Shown in pieces: positions 10,910 through 20,851 of a DNA stretch of 64,000 nucleotides; position 1 is the first letter of the stretch; every line of letters starts with the position of its first letter. The notes under the pieces were generated by a model. It ran no database searches. It was not told where the DNA came from and saw only the letters and a program-made list of their open reading frames with translations. The position numbers were made by a program, and so were the translations under genes. The stretch is from contig JBBHKE010000498.1 in NCBI GenBank assembly GCA_037447655.1, positions 95,001 through 159,000 on the forward strand, in the 5' to 3' direction. The DNA comes from Zygnema cylindricum. Its lineage: Eukaryota > Streptophyta > Zygnematophyceae > Zygnematales > Zygnemataceae.

Positions 10910-12099
10910 TTTTGCCGCCTCAATATTGGAACACGCGAAATGATTCAACGTTTAGCATTATTATTTCAACATTTGGAAAAAGAAAAACGCGAAAATCAAT
11001 GAGCCGGCGACGAGATTCTGTGTCACCTAAATATTGGAATCCGATCCGATCCGATATGATCCTGAATCCGATCGATTTCGTGCAAAACATGATCACGGCT
11101 CTCTCTCTCTCTCTCATTCTCACTTTCCCATTATGTGTTTGAGGCAACCTCATGGATATCGGCAATGGACCAAACAAGCGACCACGCGATTACGTGGCAT
11201 AAAGGTGCGGATTTCCCCCTCCACAAAGTGAGCAACTCGAAAAGCGTGGGCGATAAGAAGAGGTGGAGGAGATACGAAAGGATAAGGGACCAAGGGAAGG
11301 GGGATCATCGTTGGCAAAAGAAAGGGAAAACCGGAGGAGTTTACAACGGGAGGTCACAAACCGAAAGAGTTAGCAAGAAAAAGGGAGCAAACGACGGAGC
11401 TACAAAGGGAAGGGGAAAAACAAGATGAGATATCCGTGGAATGGTAACCACTTGAACAAGGAGCCATCCGAGAAGTTGAAGAGGGGCAAAAGGTTTTCGA
11501 CGATTACATCTCTTCAATATTTGAGATTGACGAAACTTTGGTCGACGAGGAAGTCGGATACGTTTGAAAAAACTTCTCCAACGTATATTCCAATCACCAA
11601 ATATCAGGGGGAAAACACCACTGAGGACGAGAAAACTCCCCAGATATAGGAAGGACATAGACAAAAAATTACACAAGCCACGAAAAAGTCGTGGTAGCGT
11701 CCTTTCACCGAACCTAGAATGAAAACCGGATTGGTACTTTCTTCTTTCCATGAGAAGGAGAATATGGATGACTTCCAGCTAACCATGACACACTACATCT
11801 TTCTAGAAGAGTGAAGAGAGCATTTGAGTTATAAAAAACCTCGCGCAATGGACATGGTGAGGAACCCCACACAAAAAATCTCGGCATTCCTCCCAATGCC
11901 TCGCTTGTTTGACATGGTTTTCATCGCCCACAAAGAGCGAGGATCAACGTTTTGCAACATCAAGGCATTCCGATCCTCTTGATAAGAAATCCATATGGAT
12001 TTTTGTGAAAGGGACAATTTGTGGTGAATGTTCCGCAGTTACTACAACATTATCACTTGTGCGACCTTTTTAGTACACCATCATCCGACCAGCTCAGCA
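10910..12099. other. Host-like DNA, no supported gene
   Basis: Several overlapping open frames of 60-136 codons occur on both strands, but none shows a recognisable domain. A short CT repeat lies at about 11100-11117. An old transposon remnant cannot be excluded. Confidence 0.3.
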
Positions 12100-12191
12100 T
12101 GTTGAAAATTATTTTCTAGTTACTCGCCTAGTCGCCGCTCTAAGTCTAAACACTTGATGCAATCACTAAGACTTAGATAGCCATGGCTGCC
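12100..12191 (+). mobile_element. Truncated LTR head
   Basis: It starts TGTTGAAAATTATTTTCTAG, similar to the LTR head at 35479, and includes the conserved 'cagtcact...gccatggctgcc' block. It is interrupted at 12191 by the LTR of the next element. It may be the start of the 5' LTR of the plus-strand element that continues at 33500 (inference). Confidence 0.45.
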
Positions 12192-13238
12192 TGTAGAAAT
12201 TGATGGTTCCTTTTTAAGTATTTTCTAGGTCTAAATTAAAATACAGAAAGAAGCCAAGGCAGTCTATCTCCATCTTCTCTCTCCAACTCCCACACTTGTT
12301 GCAGTCACTGGGAAGTTGGAGTGGAAGCTAGAGCCATGGCTGCCTAGGCTATCCAGAGATTTACGGGAAATAGATTAGTTTATTTACTAAAAGGATAGTG
12401 TCAGAACCAGGATTTGATCTTGGTACCTACGTAATAACAGATATCCGGTAGCCGGTAGTCTTAACCGTTAAGTCTAAGACTAATGATACATGGTATTGGG
12501 TTTGATAATTATTTAAATATAATTACGTAGGATAATTCATTTAACTACAACTGCTTACGGGATACATAGATCTAGTTATATAAAAGTACAGATTAAGGTA
12601 CGTACAAGGAACAAGTACCGCGCATTTTTTTCGATAGCGAAACGAATACGGCGCAGGTATTTATTACGGCTACGATTAAATATGCATTTAATCGGACAAC
12701 CGAAATGAATGCCGAGATCGCGGAAGAGGATTTCGGCGGTTTGTGGTCATCACCACATCGGATGACACGTGGCAGAAAGACATTGGATCGCGACATCTCC
12801 GAGGATTAAAGGAGCGAATCCGGATATACCACGTGTCGACATTTAGGTCATGTCGTACAGTATTCGTACAAGAAGTACACCGGCAGCTATACTTTTGTGT
12901 ACGTAAGAGTAATATGATTCGTCCGTACATCAATAGATAGAGTTTGTGAGAGAGATAGGAGTTAGAAAAATTGGTAGATAGGACCCTCTCTCCCAAAGAG
13001 CTTTTGAACAAAAGTTCAACTTTGACCCTCCATAACTTACTGCTTAGGGGAGCAAATTCAAAGATTCTTTTTGCTATCGACTCAAGGGAGTCTTGCCTTC
13101 ACAGTGGTGAAGGTGGTCAAAGTTTTTGTTTGCCGGGATTGGCAGTTATTCTTGGTGAAACACAAAGGGGTCAAGGTTATCCTAGAGGCTTCGTGGAAGC
13201 TGTCTACTCTGAGGACTTATGGAGGTCTCAGAGTTTCA
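12192..13238 (+). mobile_element. 5' LTR of interrupted copia element A
   Basis: It runs from TGTAGAAA to GTTTCA, 1047 bp, close to the 1049-bp LTRs at 14403 and 19803. It has the B-box hairpin, the palindrome (about 12620-12655) and the ACGT motifs. Its 3' partner LTR is missing because the element is broken at about 22122. Confidence 0.85.
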
Positions 13239-14402
13239 GGTTATGGGCCCACCCTCTAGGGTACCCATCTTTAATGGAAATGGCTTCATATATTGGGAAA
13301 GTATGATGACATGAGCTCTATGCGAGAAAAGGTTTTGGGGGATAATGAGTGGACGAGCGGGGCGTCTATCAAGTCTTGGAGTCCCTCTAGGGTTTAGACG
13401 AAGCAAATTCAGAAGGAAAACAAATCCATCTTCAATAGAGGAGAAAAAGGAAGGAGAGGTGGTGGACAAAGCAACGGAGAAGGAGACGACCTCACCAATA
13501 ACAACTGGTTCAGCATTCATGTCACCTATTCCGAGGAACGAGGAGAATGATACTGATACCTGGGACTTCAACAATATGGCGCCAAACACTTCATCCTCTG
13601 CCATCTTACTCAAGGGCATGCATGTCCTCATTTGCAAGTAGAAAGGGCATTCGATCTTTGGATGGCTCTCATAGAGATGTACCAAAGTGGTAGGATTCAC
13701 CAATAACAGTTGGCTGATCAGAAAGTTAAGGAGTATGTATACAAAGGGGGAAGATGTTGGATTTCTGCAATGAGCTTGCTACACTTTTTATGGAGCTAGA
13801 GAGTGCTGGAAGAGATTGTAGTGAAAAAGAAAAGGTGAATTGTTTACTGATGAAGTTTCCCGATGAGTTCAAGAACATAGTCAACCGTGTGCAGGACTTG
13901 CCGGATTCAAGGTGGATATGGAACTAAGTGGTAGGGATGATTCTCGTTTGGGAGAATACGATTGAGATCCGAAAGGGAGGAGAGAGTGGGCAAGCCTTCG
14001 CAGCTGCGACTGATTGGAGGAACAAGGATTCCCGGAAACCGGTCGGAAACTATGGGGGGAGGGAGCAGAAAAAAAAAATCAGACCGACGAGTTAGGACAA
14101 AGGGCTCCCAAAGGTTTATGTCATTTTTGTAAGAAACCGGGGAACTATATCGCAGAGTGCACTAAGCTTACCGAGCTTCGGTTAATGGAGGGGCAGACCG
14201 GTGGAACCCCTAGAGGAAAGAAAAATGCCTTTGTGACTCAGGTACATAAGGCAAAATTCGAGGACGAGGACGATGAGCTCCTATTGGATGAGGAGTTGGA
14301 GGCGAAAAACGAGGTCGAAATTCCACGAAGGCAGAAATTTGCTTACAGTGGATTGAAAGGGGAAGCAGGCTGGACTGTAGATTACGGTGCCTCCATGCAC
14401 AT
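13219..14402 (+). pseudogene. gag and start of pol of copia element A, interrupted
   Basis: This is the Gag region of element A. An in-frame AUG in U5 (13219) and one in the primer site (13243) precede the conserved MGPPSRVPIFNG start. The frame is soon lost through several stops and indels. Further down are the gag motif with Gln repeats (about 13700), a CCHC zinc knuckle (CHFCKKPGNYIAEC, about 14120-14160), a Glu/Asp-rich linker and the protease active-site region, here with Tyr in place of Ser after the Asp. At 14402, just after this motif, a complete second element is inserted. The coding sequence resumes at 20852 in the same protease segment. Confidence 0.8.
13239..13253 (+). other. Primer-binding site, tRNA-iMet anticodon region
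   Basis: GGTTATGGGCCCACC follows the LTR end directly. It is the reverse complement of the anticodon-arm region of plant initiator tRNA-Met (GGUGGGCCCAUAACC), the half-tRNA primer type known from Drosophila copia. Confidence 0.85.
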
Positions 14403-15451
14403 TGTAGAAACTAATGGTTTTATTAGTATTTTATAGGTCTGAAAAGAAATATAGAAGTCGAGGCAGTCTATCTCTAACTTCTCTCTCCAACTCTCAAACT
14501 TGTCGCAGTCACTGAGAAATTGGAGAGGAAGCTAGAGCCATGGTTACCTTGGCTATCCTGAGGTTTACGGGAATTTTATACTAAGGTTTATTTATTTAAT
14601 TAAAAGGTATGTGCCGGCGGCAGGATTTGATCCATGTACCTGCCGGCCGGCAATCACGAAATAGCCGGTAGCCTTAGCCGTTTAATCTAGCGGTAGTGTT
14701 AACTAGCATGTAGTTTGATAATTATTTACATATGTATACAAGCGATAAATCATTTAACTGAAATGAATTACGGGATACATAGATCCAGTAATATATAAAG
14801 TACGACTTACGGTACGGACAAAAATCAGTACCGCGCATTTGTTTCATAAATGAAACAAATACCGCGCATGTATTTATTACGGCTACGATTAAAGCCGAAT
14901 TTAATCGGACGGCCGAGATTAGCGCCGAGATCGCGGAGGAAGATTTCGGCGGTTTGTGGCCATCGCCACATCGGATGACGCGTGGCACAATTCCGTTGGA
15001 TTGTGGAAACTCCGGAGATTATGGCACCGAATCCGGATTTGACATGTGTCGACATTTTGGCCATGTCGTACAACGTCCGTACATAAAATACACCGGCAGC
15101 TGTACTTTTGCGTACGGAACTCAATTCTGATTGGTTCCGTACATCAGTAGATAGAGTCTGTGAGAGAGATAGGACTTAGAAAAATTAGAAGATAGGACCC
15201 CCTCTCCCAGAGAGCTTCTGTACAAAAGGTCAACTTTGACCCTCCATAACTTACTGCTCAGGGGAGCAAATTCAGAGATTCTTTTTGCTATCGACTCAGG
15301 GGAGTCTTGCCTTCACAGGGGTGGAGTTGGTCAGAGTTTTTGTTTGCCAGGGTGGCAGTTATTTTTGCTTAAACACAAAGGGGTCAGGATTATCCTAGAG
15401 GCTTCTTGGAAGCTGTCCACTCTGAGGACTTATGGAGGTCTCAGAGTTTCA
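14403..15451 (+). repeat. 5' LTR of N1
   Basis: TG...CA termini. From 5' to 3': antisense B-box hairpin (about 14611-14660), TATATAAA (about 14792), inverted repeat ATTTGTTTCAT-AA-ATGAAACAAAT (about 14836-14859), ACGT/GCGT paired motif (about 14966-14988), CCAAT-like ATTGG (about 15131) and conserved U5. The start of transcription is inferred to be downstream of the TATA motif. Confidence 0.95.
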
Positions 15452-16300
15452 GGTTATGGGCCCACCCTCTAGGGTACCAATCTTTAATGGAACTGGCTTC
15501 ATATACTGGGAAAGTATGATGATAGGAGCTCTATGCGAAAAAAGGTTTTGGGGGATAGTGAGTGGACGATTGGGGCGTCCATCAAGTCTTGGAATTCCTC
15601 CAGGGTTTAAAGGAAGCAGATTCACCAGGAAAGAGGATCCACCTTCAATGGAGGAAACAAAGGAAGGAGAGGTGGTGGACAAAGGAAAGGAGAAGGAGGC
15701 GACCACACCAATAGCAACTGGTTTAGCATTCATGTCACCTATTCCGAGGAACGAGGAGAATGATACTGAAACCTAGGACTTCAACAATATGGCGGCAAAG
15801 CACTTCATCCTACGCCATCTCACTCAAGGACTTGCATGTCCTCATTTGCAGGTAGAGAGGGCATCCGATCGTTGGATGGCTCTCATAGAGATGTACCGAA
15901 GTGGTACGATTCAGCAACAACAGTTGGCTGATCAGAAAGTTAAGGAGTATGTATACAAAGGGGGAAATATGTTGGATTTTTGCAATGAGCTTGCTACACT
16001 CTTCATGGAGCTAGAGAGTGCGGGTAAAGTTTTTAGTGAAAAAGAAAAAGTTAACTGTTTACTAATGAAGTTACCTGATGAGTTCGAGAACATAGTCAAC
16101 CGTGTGCAGGACTTGCCGGACTCAAGGTGGATATGGAACTCAGTGGTAGGGATGATTCTCGTTCGAGAGAATATGATTGAGATCCGAAGTGGAGGAAAGA
16201 GTGGCCAAGCCTTGGCAACAGCGACCGATTGGAGGAACAAGGATTCCCGGAAACCAGTCGGAAACTATGGGGTAGGGAGCAGAAAAAACAGGTTGGCGAG
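15432..16300 (+). pseudogene. gag of N1, one nonsense codon and one frameshift
   Basis: The frame opens at an AUG in U5 (15432), passes through the primer-site AUG (15456) and gives the conserved start MGPPSRVPIFNGTGFIYWE. A Trp codon found in the copy at 61620 is a TAG here (15774-15776). The frame continues from 15777 with the copia Gag core: GTIQQQQLADQ, LDFCNELATLFMELESAGK and LMKLPDEFENIVNRVQDLP. Near 16265-16300 a small indel shifts the zinc-knuckle region into another frame, so capsid and knuckle are separated. The related copy at 60812-61183 has this junction in one frame, so gag-pol was probably a single ORF. Gag forms the virus-like particle that packages the element's RNA. Confidence 0.85.
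15452..15466 (+). other. Primer-binding site of N1 containing an in-frame AUG
   Basis: GGTTATGGGCCCACC is complementary to the anticodon stem-loop of plant initiator tRNA-Met. The ATG at 15456-15458 is the complement of the CAU anticodon and lies in the Gag frame. Confidence 0.9.
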
Positions 16301-19300
16301 TTCGAACCAAGGGCTCCCAAAGGTTTATGTCATTTTTGTAAGAAACCGGGGCACTATATGGCAGAGTGCACCAAGCTAACCGAGCTTCGGTTAAAGGAGG
16401 GGCAGACCAGTGGTACCCCGAGAGGAAAGAAAAAGGCCCTTGTCACACAGGTACTTGAGGCGGAACCCGAGGACGAGGACGATGATCTCCTTTTGGATGA
16501 GGAGTTGGAGGCGAAAACTGAGGTTGAAATTCCACGAAGGCAGAAATGTGCTTACGGTGGATTGAAAGGTGAAGCAGGCTGGATTATAGATTCAGGTGCC
16601 TCAATGCACATGTGTAAGGATAGACACCTGTTCACTAAGATAAGAAAGATTCCCACCGTAGAGATAGAGTACGGGGATGGGAGGATAGTCACCACTACTC
16701 TTGTAGGATCGGTAGATCTGAAAGTGTTAGTAGAAGGAAAGACATCCATATTAACATTCTCCGATGTATTGTTTATTCCGGAGCTGAACAAAAACCTTAT
16801 CTCTACATCAGTATTAGATGATAAGGGTTTTTTCACTAGCACTAGGGAAGGAGTCTTTACTGCTAGTTTTGAGGAGGATGTCTATTTCATTGCTGAGAAA
16901 GGTAGCCATGGGATGTTTAGGCTGATCTTAAGTAATGAAACGAAGAAACTTTATTATGCTGGTGTTCATGATATTATGATGTGGCATAAGAGGCTTGGGC
17001 ATATGAATCTAGATAAGTTAAGAGAGATGAAAAAGATGGGAGTGGTGAAAGGGATTCAGTTCAGTGAGAGTGATGATATAAGTGATTGTAGTGGGTGTGC
17101 TCAAGGTAAAGCACACAGATTACCCTTTCCAAAAACAGCCACCTACAAGGGAGAAAAACTTCTAGATCTAGTACACACAGATATTTGGGGACCGGCTAGA
17201 GTGCCCTCACCGGGGGGGAAGAGATTTATGATGACTATAACTGATGATTGGTCTCGGTATTCCCGAGTATATTTTTTGAAAAACAAGTCAGAGGCTGAGG
17301 ATTGTTTTAGACAATATAAAGCATGGAGCGAAAAACTCCATGAAACTCCAATCAAGAGAGTAAGGAGTGACAATGGTGGAGAGTATACTTCTAACCAGTT
17401 TGAGGATTTATTGAGGGAAGATGGGGTTCAACACCAAAAGACAGTTCTAGAAAATCCGGAACAGAATGGGGTAGCTGAAAGGTTAAATAGAACACTAAGT
17501 GATAGTGCTAGAAGTATGTTGTCGGATAAGAAGATAGGAAAAAGGTTTTGGGCAGAAGCAATGAACTGTGCTAATTACCTCAAAAATAGAGTTCTTACTT
17601 CAGCTATAAAAGATCAAACACCTTATGAGAGATGGACAGGCCGGAAACCAGATTTATCTCATTTAAAGGTTTTCGGCAGTCAAGTATTCAGTCTAGATAC
17701 TGATCGGTCCAATTGGAAGCTAGATCCTAAAGGAAAACCAGGATACTTATTAGGATATGATGAGGATGTTAAAGGATATAGAGTTTATGATCTAAAAAGA
17801 GAAGATATAATCTTAGTAAAGCATCTAGTAGTTATGGATGAAGGAAAGTCTGTGGATCCCTTCAAATATACAAAGTCAGTAAAAATCAGATTTGAGTCAG
17901 AAAATTCTGATGACTTTGAGCTTCCTAACTATCCAGGTTTTAGAGACGATGACATTCTTGCAGGAACAAATCAGACCGAAAAGGACTCGGCTGTGGAAAC
18001 TCCAGTGACAACTCTACTCGAAGCGGAAGACGTGGTGGAAATTGATTCGGAATCAAGGGATAGGGGAGAAGCCGAGTTTGTTCGAAAGAATCCACGAGAA
18101 CCATCTATTCCGGCCTCTGATTTTGAGGGAGGGAGGAGAAGTAGCAAAAGACTGCAAGAAAAACAGGTTAATAACAAGGTAACTAAACTATCTCATCAAG
18201 ATGAACCTCAAACTTATCGAGAGGCGATGACTTGTCCAGAAAGAAACCGGTGGAAGACAGCCATCAATGAGGAGATGGCTTCAATCATGGCAGCCGATAC
18301 TTGGGAGCTGGTGGACTGTCCACCTAACCGAAAACCAATCGGTTGTAAGTGGGTTTTCAAACTAAAACTGAACCCAGATAACACAATCGAGCGCTACAAG
18401 GCCAGATTAGTGGCAAAGGGATTTACACAAAAGGAAGGAATTGACTACGAGGAAACCTTTGCCCCGGTGGTCAGATTTCCCTCCGTCCGCATACTTCTCA
18501 GTTTAGCAGCGGCGGAAGACATGGAAGTGCACCAGATGGACATCAAAACAGCCTTTTTGCATGGAGAATTAGAAGAGGAGATCTTCATGCGACAACCCGA
18601 AGGGTTTGTAGAAGAAGGAGAGGAGAGTAAGGTATGCCGGCTGATTAAATCTCTTTATGGTTTGAAACAGGCGCCCCGACAGTGGAATAAGAAGCTTGAT
18701 GAGTTTCTTACCGGTCTAGGATATATTCGGATCAACTCAGATCACTCAATCTATGTTTTCGAAGATGAGGAAGGTTTTATATCTATTGCAATTTATGTTG
18801 ATGATTTGCTTGTTTTAAGTAAATCAATGGAAAAAATTAATAAACTGAAAACCGATCTTAAGGGGAGATTTGAAATGAAGGATATGGGGGAAGCAAAATA
18901 TATTTTGGGAATTCAAGTAGAGAGAGACCGAAAAAGAAAAATTATAAGATTGACTCAAAAGGAAGCAATAGGGAACATGCTTGAAAAATTTCAAATGGAT
19001 AAAGCTAATAGTTGTACAACTCCAATGGAATTGAAGAAGGGAAGTGAGGGGAGTGAGGAAGAAGGAGTCATAGTCTTAGACGAGGAATTATCTCCTGATG
19101 AACAGAAGTTCATGCAGACTATTCCTTACAGGCAAGAAGTGGGAAGTCTAATCTATTTTATGAATTGTACCCGGCCGGATTTAGCTGCAGCTGTAGGAGT
19201 GCTGAGTAGAAGTCTAAATGCTCCCACTAAGAAGGATTGGGAGGCAGCTAAGAGAGTCCTTAGATACTTGGTAGGAACTAGATATCTATGGTTGCATTTG

Positions 19301-19789
19301 GGTGGGGAGAATACTGACATCACTACTTGGAGTGATGCTAGTTATGGTGATGCTCCGATGAGGAGATGTACTTCTGGATATGTATTATATGTGGGTGATG
19401 GGGCTTGCTGTTGGAGTAGCAAACAGCAAAAGGTTATTGCTCAGTCCACCATGGAGGCTGAGTATATGGCCTCTTGCTCTGCTGTAAAAGAATTGATGTG
19501 GGTCAAGTCTTTGCTTGGTGAGCTTGGTCACCTTAAGAGTGGTGTGCAGAAAATATTTTGTGATAATCAGGCAGCAATCGCTATTTCTGCCAATCCTAAA
19601 CACCATTTTAAAGCCAAACACATGGACATCAGACTCAGCTTTGTTAGAGAGAAAGTAGAAAACAAAATAATCAGTTTAGAGTACAGACCAGATAGTGAGA
19701 TGGTAGCAGATATGATGACCAAATCTGTGCCTTCCCCTAAGCTAATTTTTTGCAGGGAGAAGTGTGGTCTGAAATTAAAGATTGACTAG
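16229..19789 (+). CDS. Gag-Pol polyprotein (zinc knuckle, protease, integrase, RT, RNase H) of N1
   Basis: Open for 1186 codons from an internal ATG. The true frame probably enters from gag through a now broken junction near 16280. Domains in order: CCHC zinc knuckle (C34, C37, H42, C47); aspartic protease DSGAS (about 120); GAG-pre-integrase zinc site WHKRLGH (about 252) with CSGC (about 287); integrase catalytic Asp in HTDIWGP (about 317), Asp in SDNGGEY (about 380) and Glu in GVAERLNRTL with exactly 35 residues between the last two; reverse transcriptase with YVDDLL (about 855); RNase H with SDASYGD (about 1034), EAEYMAS and CDNQAAI (about 1110). All key residues are visible. It ends at TAG 19787-19789, immediately before the polypurine tract. 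Length and order are normal for copia. It copies element RNA into DNA and integrates it. Confidence 0.93.
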   Translation: MEEQGFPETSRKLWGREQKKQVGEFEPRAPKGLCHFCKKPGHYMAECTKLTELRLKEGQTSGTPRGKKKALVTQVLEAEPEDEDDDLLLDEELEAKTEVEIPRRQKCAYGGLKGEAGWIIDSGASMHMCKDRHLFTKIRKIPTVEIEYGDGRIVTTTLVGSVDLKVLVEGKTSILTFSDVLFIPELNKNLISTSVLDDKGFFTSTREGVFTASFEEDVYFIAEKGSHGMFRLILSNETKKLYYAGVHDIMMWHKRLGHMNLDKLREMKKMGVVKGIQFSESDDISDCSGCAQGKAHRLPFPKTATYKGEKLLDLVHTDIWGPARVPSPGGKRFMMTITDDWSRYSRVYFLKNKSEAEDCFRQYKAWSEKLHETPIKRVRSDNGGEYTSNQFEDLLREDGVQHQKTVLENPEQNGVAERLNRTLSDSARSMLSDKKIGKRFWAEAMNCANYLKNRVLTSAIKDQTPYERWTGRKPDLSHLKVFGSQVFSLDTDRSNWKLDPKGKPGYLLGYDEDVKGYRVYDLKREDIILVKHLVVMDEGKSVDPFKYTKSVKIRFESENSDDFELPNYPGFRDDDILAGTNQTEKDSAVETPVTTLLEAEDVVEIDSESRDRGEAEFVRKNPREPSIPASDFEGGRRSSKRLQEKQVNNKVTKLSHQDEPQTYREAMTCPERNRWKTAINEEMASIMAADTWELVDCPPNRKPIGCKWVFKLKLNPDNTIERYKARLVAKGFTQKEGIDYEETFAPVVRFPSVRILLSLAAAEDMEVHQMDIKTAFLHGELEEEIFMRQPEGFVEEGEESKVCRLIKSLYGLKQAPRQWNKKLDEFLTGLGYIRINSDHSIYVFEDEEGFISIAIYVDDLLVLSKSMEKINKLKTDLKGRFEMKDMGEAKYILGIQVERDRKRKIIRLTQKEAIGNMLEKFQMDKANSCTTPMELKKGSEGSEEEGVIVLDEELSPDEQKFMQTIPYRQEVGSLIYFMNCTRPDLAAAVGVLSRSLNAPTKKDWEAAKRVLRYLVGTRYLWLHLGGENTDITTWSDASYGDAPMRRCTSGYVLYVGDGACCWSSKQQKVIAQSTMEAEYMASCSAVKELMWVKSLLGELGHLKSGVQKIFCDNQAAIAISANPKHHFKAKHMDIRLSFVREKVENKIISLEYRPDSEMVADMMTKSVPSPKLIFCREKCGLKLKID

Positions 19790-19802
19790 AAAATAAGGGG
19801 AG
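19790..19802 (+). other. Polypurine tract of N1
   Basis: AAAATAAGGGGAG abuts the 3' LTR; it is the expected plus-strand primer. Confidence 0.85.
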
Positions 19803-20851
19803 TGTAGAAACTAATGGTTTTATTAGTATTTCCTAGGTCTGAAAAGAAATATAGAAGTCGAGGCAGTCTATCTCTAACTTCTCTCTCCAACTCTCAAACT
19901 TGTCGCAGTCACTGAGAAATTGGAGAGGAAGCTAGAGCCATGGCTACCTTGGCTATCCTGAGGTTTACGGGAATTTTATACTAGGGTTTATTTATTTAAT
20001 TAAAAGGTATGTGCTGGCGGCAGGATTTGATCCATGTACCTGCCGGCCGGCAATCACGAAATAGCTGGTAGCCTTAGCCGTTTAATCTAGCGGTAGTGTT
20101 AACTAGCATGTAGTTTGATAATTATTTACATATGTATACAAGCGATAAATCATTTAACTGAAATGAATTACGGGATACATAGATCCAGTAATATATAAAG
20201 TACGACTTACGGTACGGACAAAAATCAGTACCGCGCATTTGTTTCATAAATGAAACAAATACCGCGCATGTATTTATTACGGCTACGATTAAAGCCGAAT
20301 TTAATCGGACGGCCGAGATTAGCGCCGAGATCGCGGAGGAAGATTTCGGCGGTTTGTGGCCATTGCCACATCGGATGACGCGTGGCACAATTCCGTTGGA
20401 TTGTGGAAACTCCGGAGATTATGGCACCGAATCCGGATTTGACATGTGTCGACATTTTGGCCATGTCGTACAATGTCCGTACATAAAGTACACCGGCAGC
20501 TGTACTTTTGCGTACGGAACTCAATTCTGATTGGTTCCGTACATCAGTAGATAGAGTCTGTGAGAGAGATAGGACTTAGAAAAATTAGAAGATACGACCC
20601 CCTCTCCCAGAGAGCTTCTGTACAAAAGGTCAACTTTGACCCTCCATAACTTACTGCTCAGGGGAGCAAATTCAGAGATTCTTTTTGCTATCGACTCAGG
20701 GGAGTCTTGCCTTCATAGGGGTGGAGTTGGTCAGAGTTTTTGTCTGCCAAGGTGGCAGTTATTTTTTCTTAAACACAAAGGGGTCAGGATTATCCTAGAG
20801 GCTTCTTGGAAGCTGTCCACTCTGAGGACTTATGGAGGTCTCAGAGTTTCA
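19803..20851 (+). repeat. 3' LTR of N1
   Basis: 1049 bp, same landmarks as the 5' LTR. It is followed by the second CACAT target duplication. Confidence 0.95.

Larger units (their letters stand above)
14403..20851 (+). mobile_element. Complete nested Ty1/copia LTR retrotransposon (N1)
   Basis: Two LTRs of exactly 1049 bp (14403-15451 and 19803-20851) differ by about a dozen substitutions as judged by eye. The element is flanked by the 5-bp target duplication CACAT (14398-14402 and 20852-20856). Primer site, gag, pol and polypurine tract are in canonical copia order (protease, integrase, RT, RNase H). It is inserted in the protease region of the related element A. It is the best preserved element of the window, but gag carries a nonsense codon and a frameshift, so it could move only with help from other copies. 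Confidence 0.95.

Noticed and set aside
16229-16231. The ATG at 16229 as the real start of pol
   Set aside because: The related copy near 61183-60812 has gag and zinc knuckle in one frame, so this ATG is only the first after a frameshift in a single gag-pol frame.
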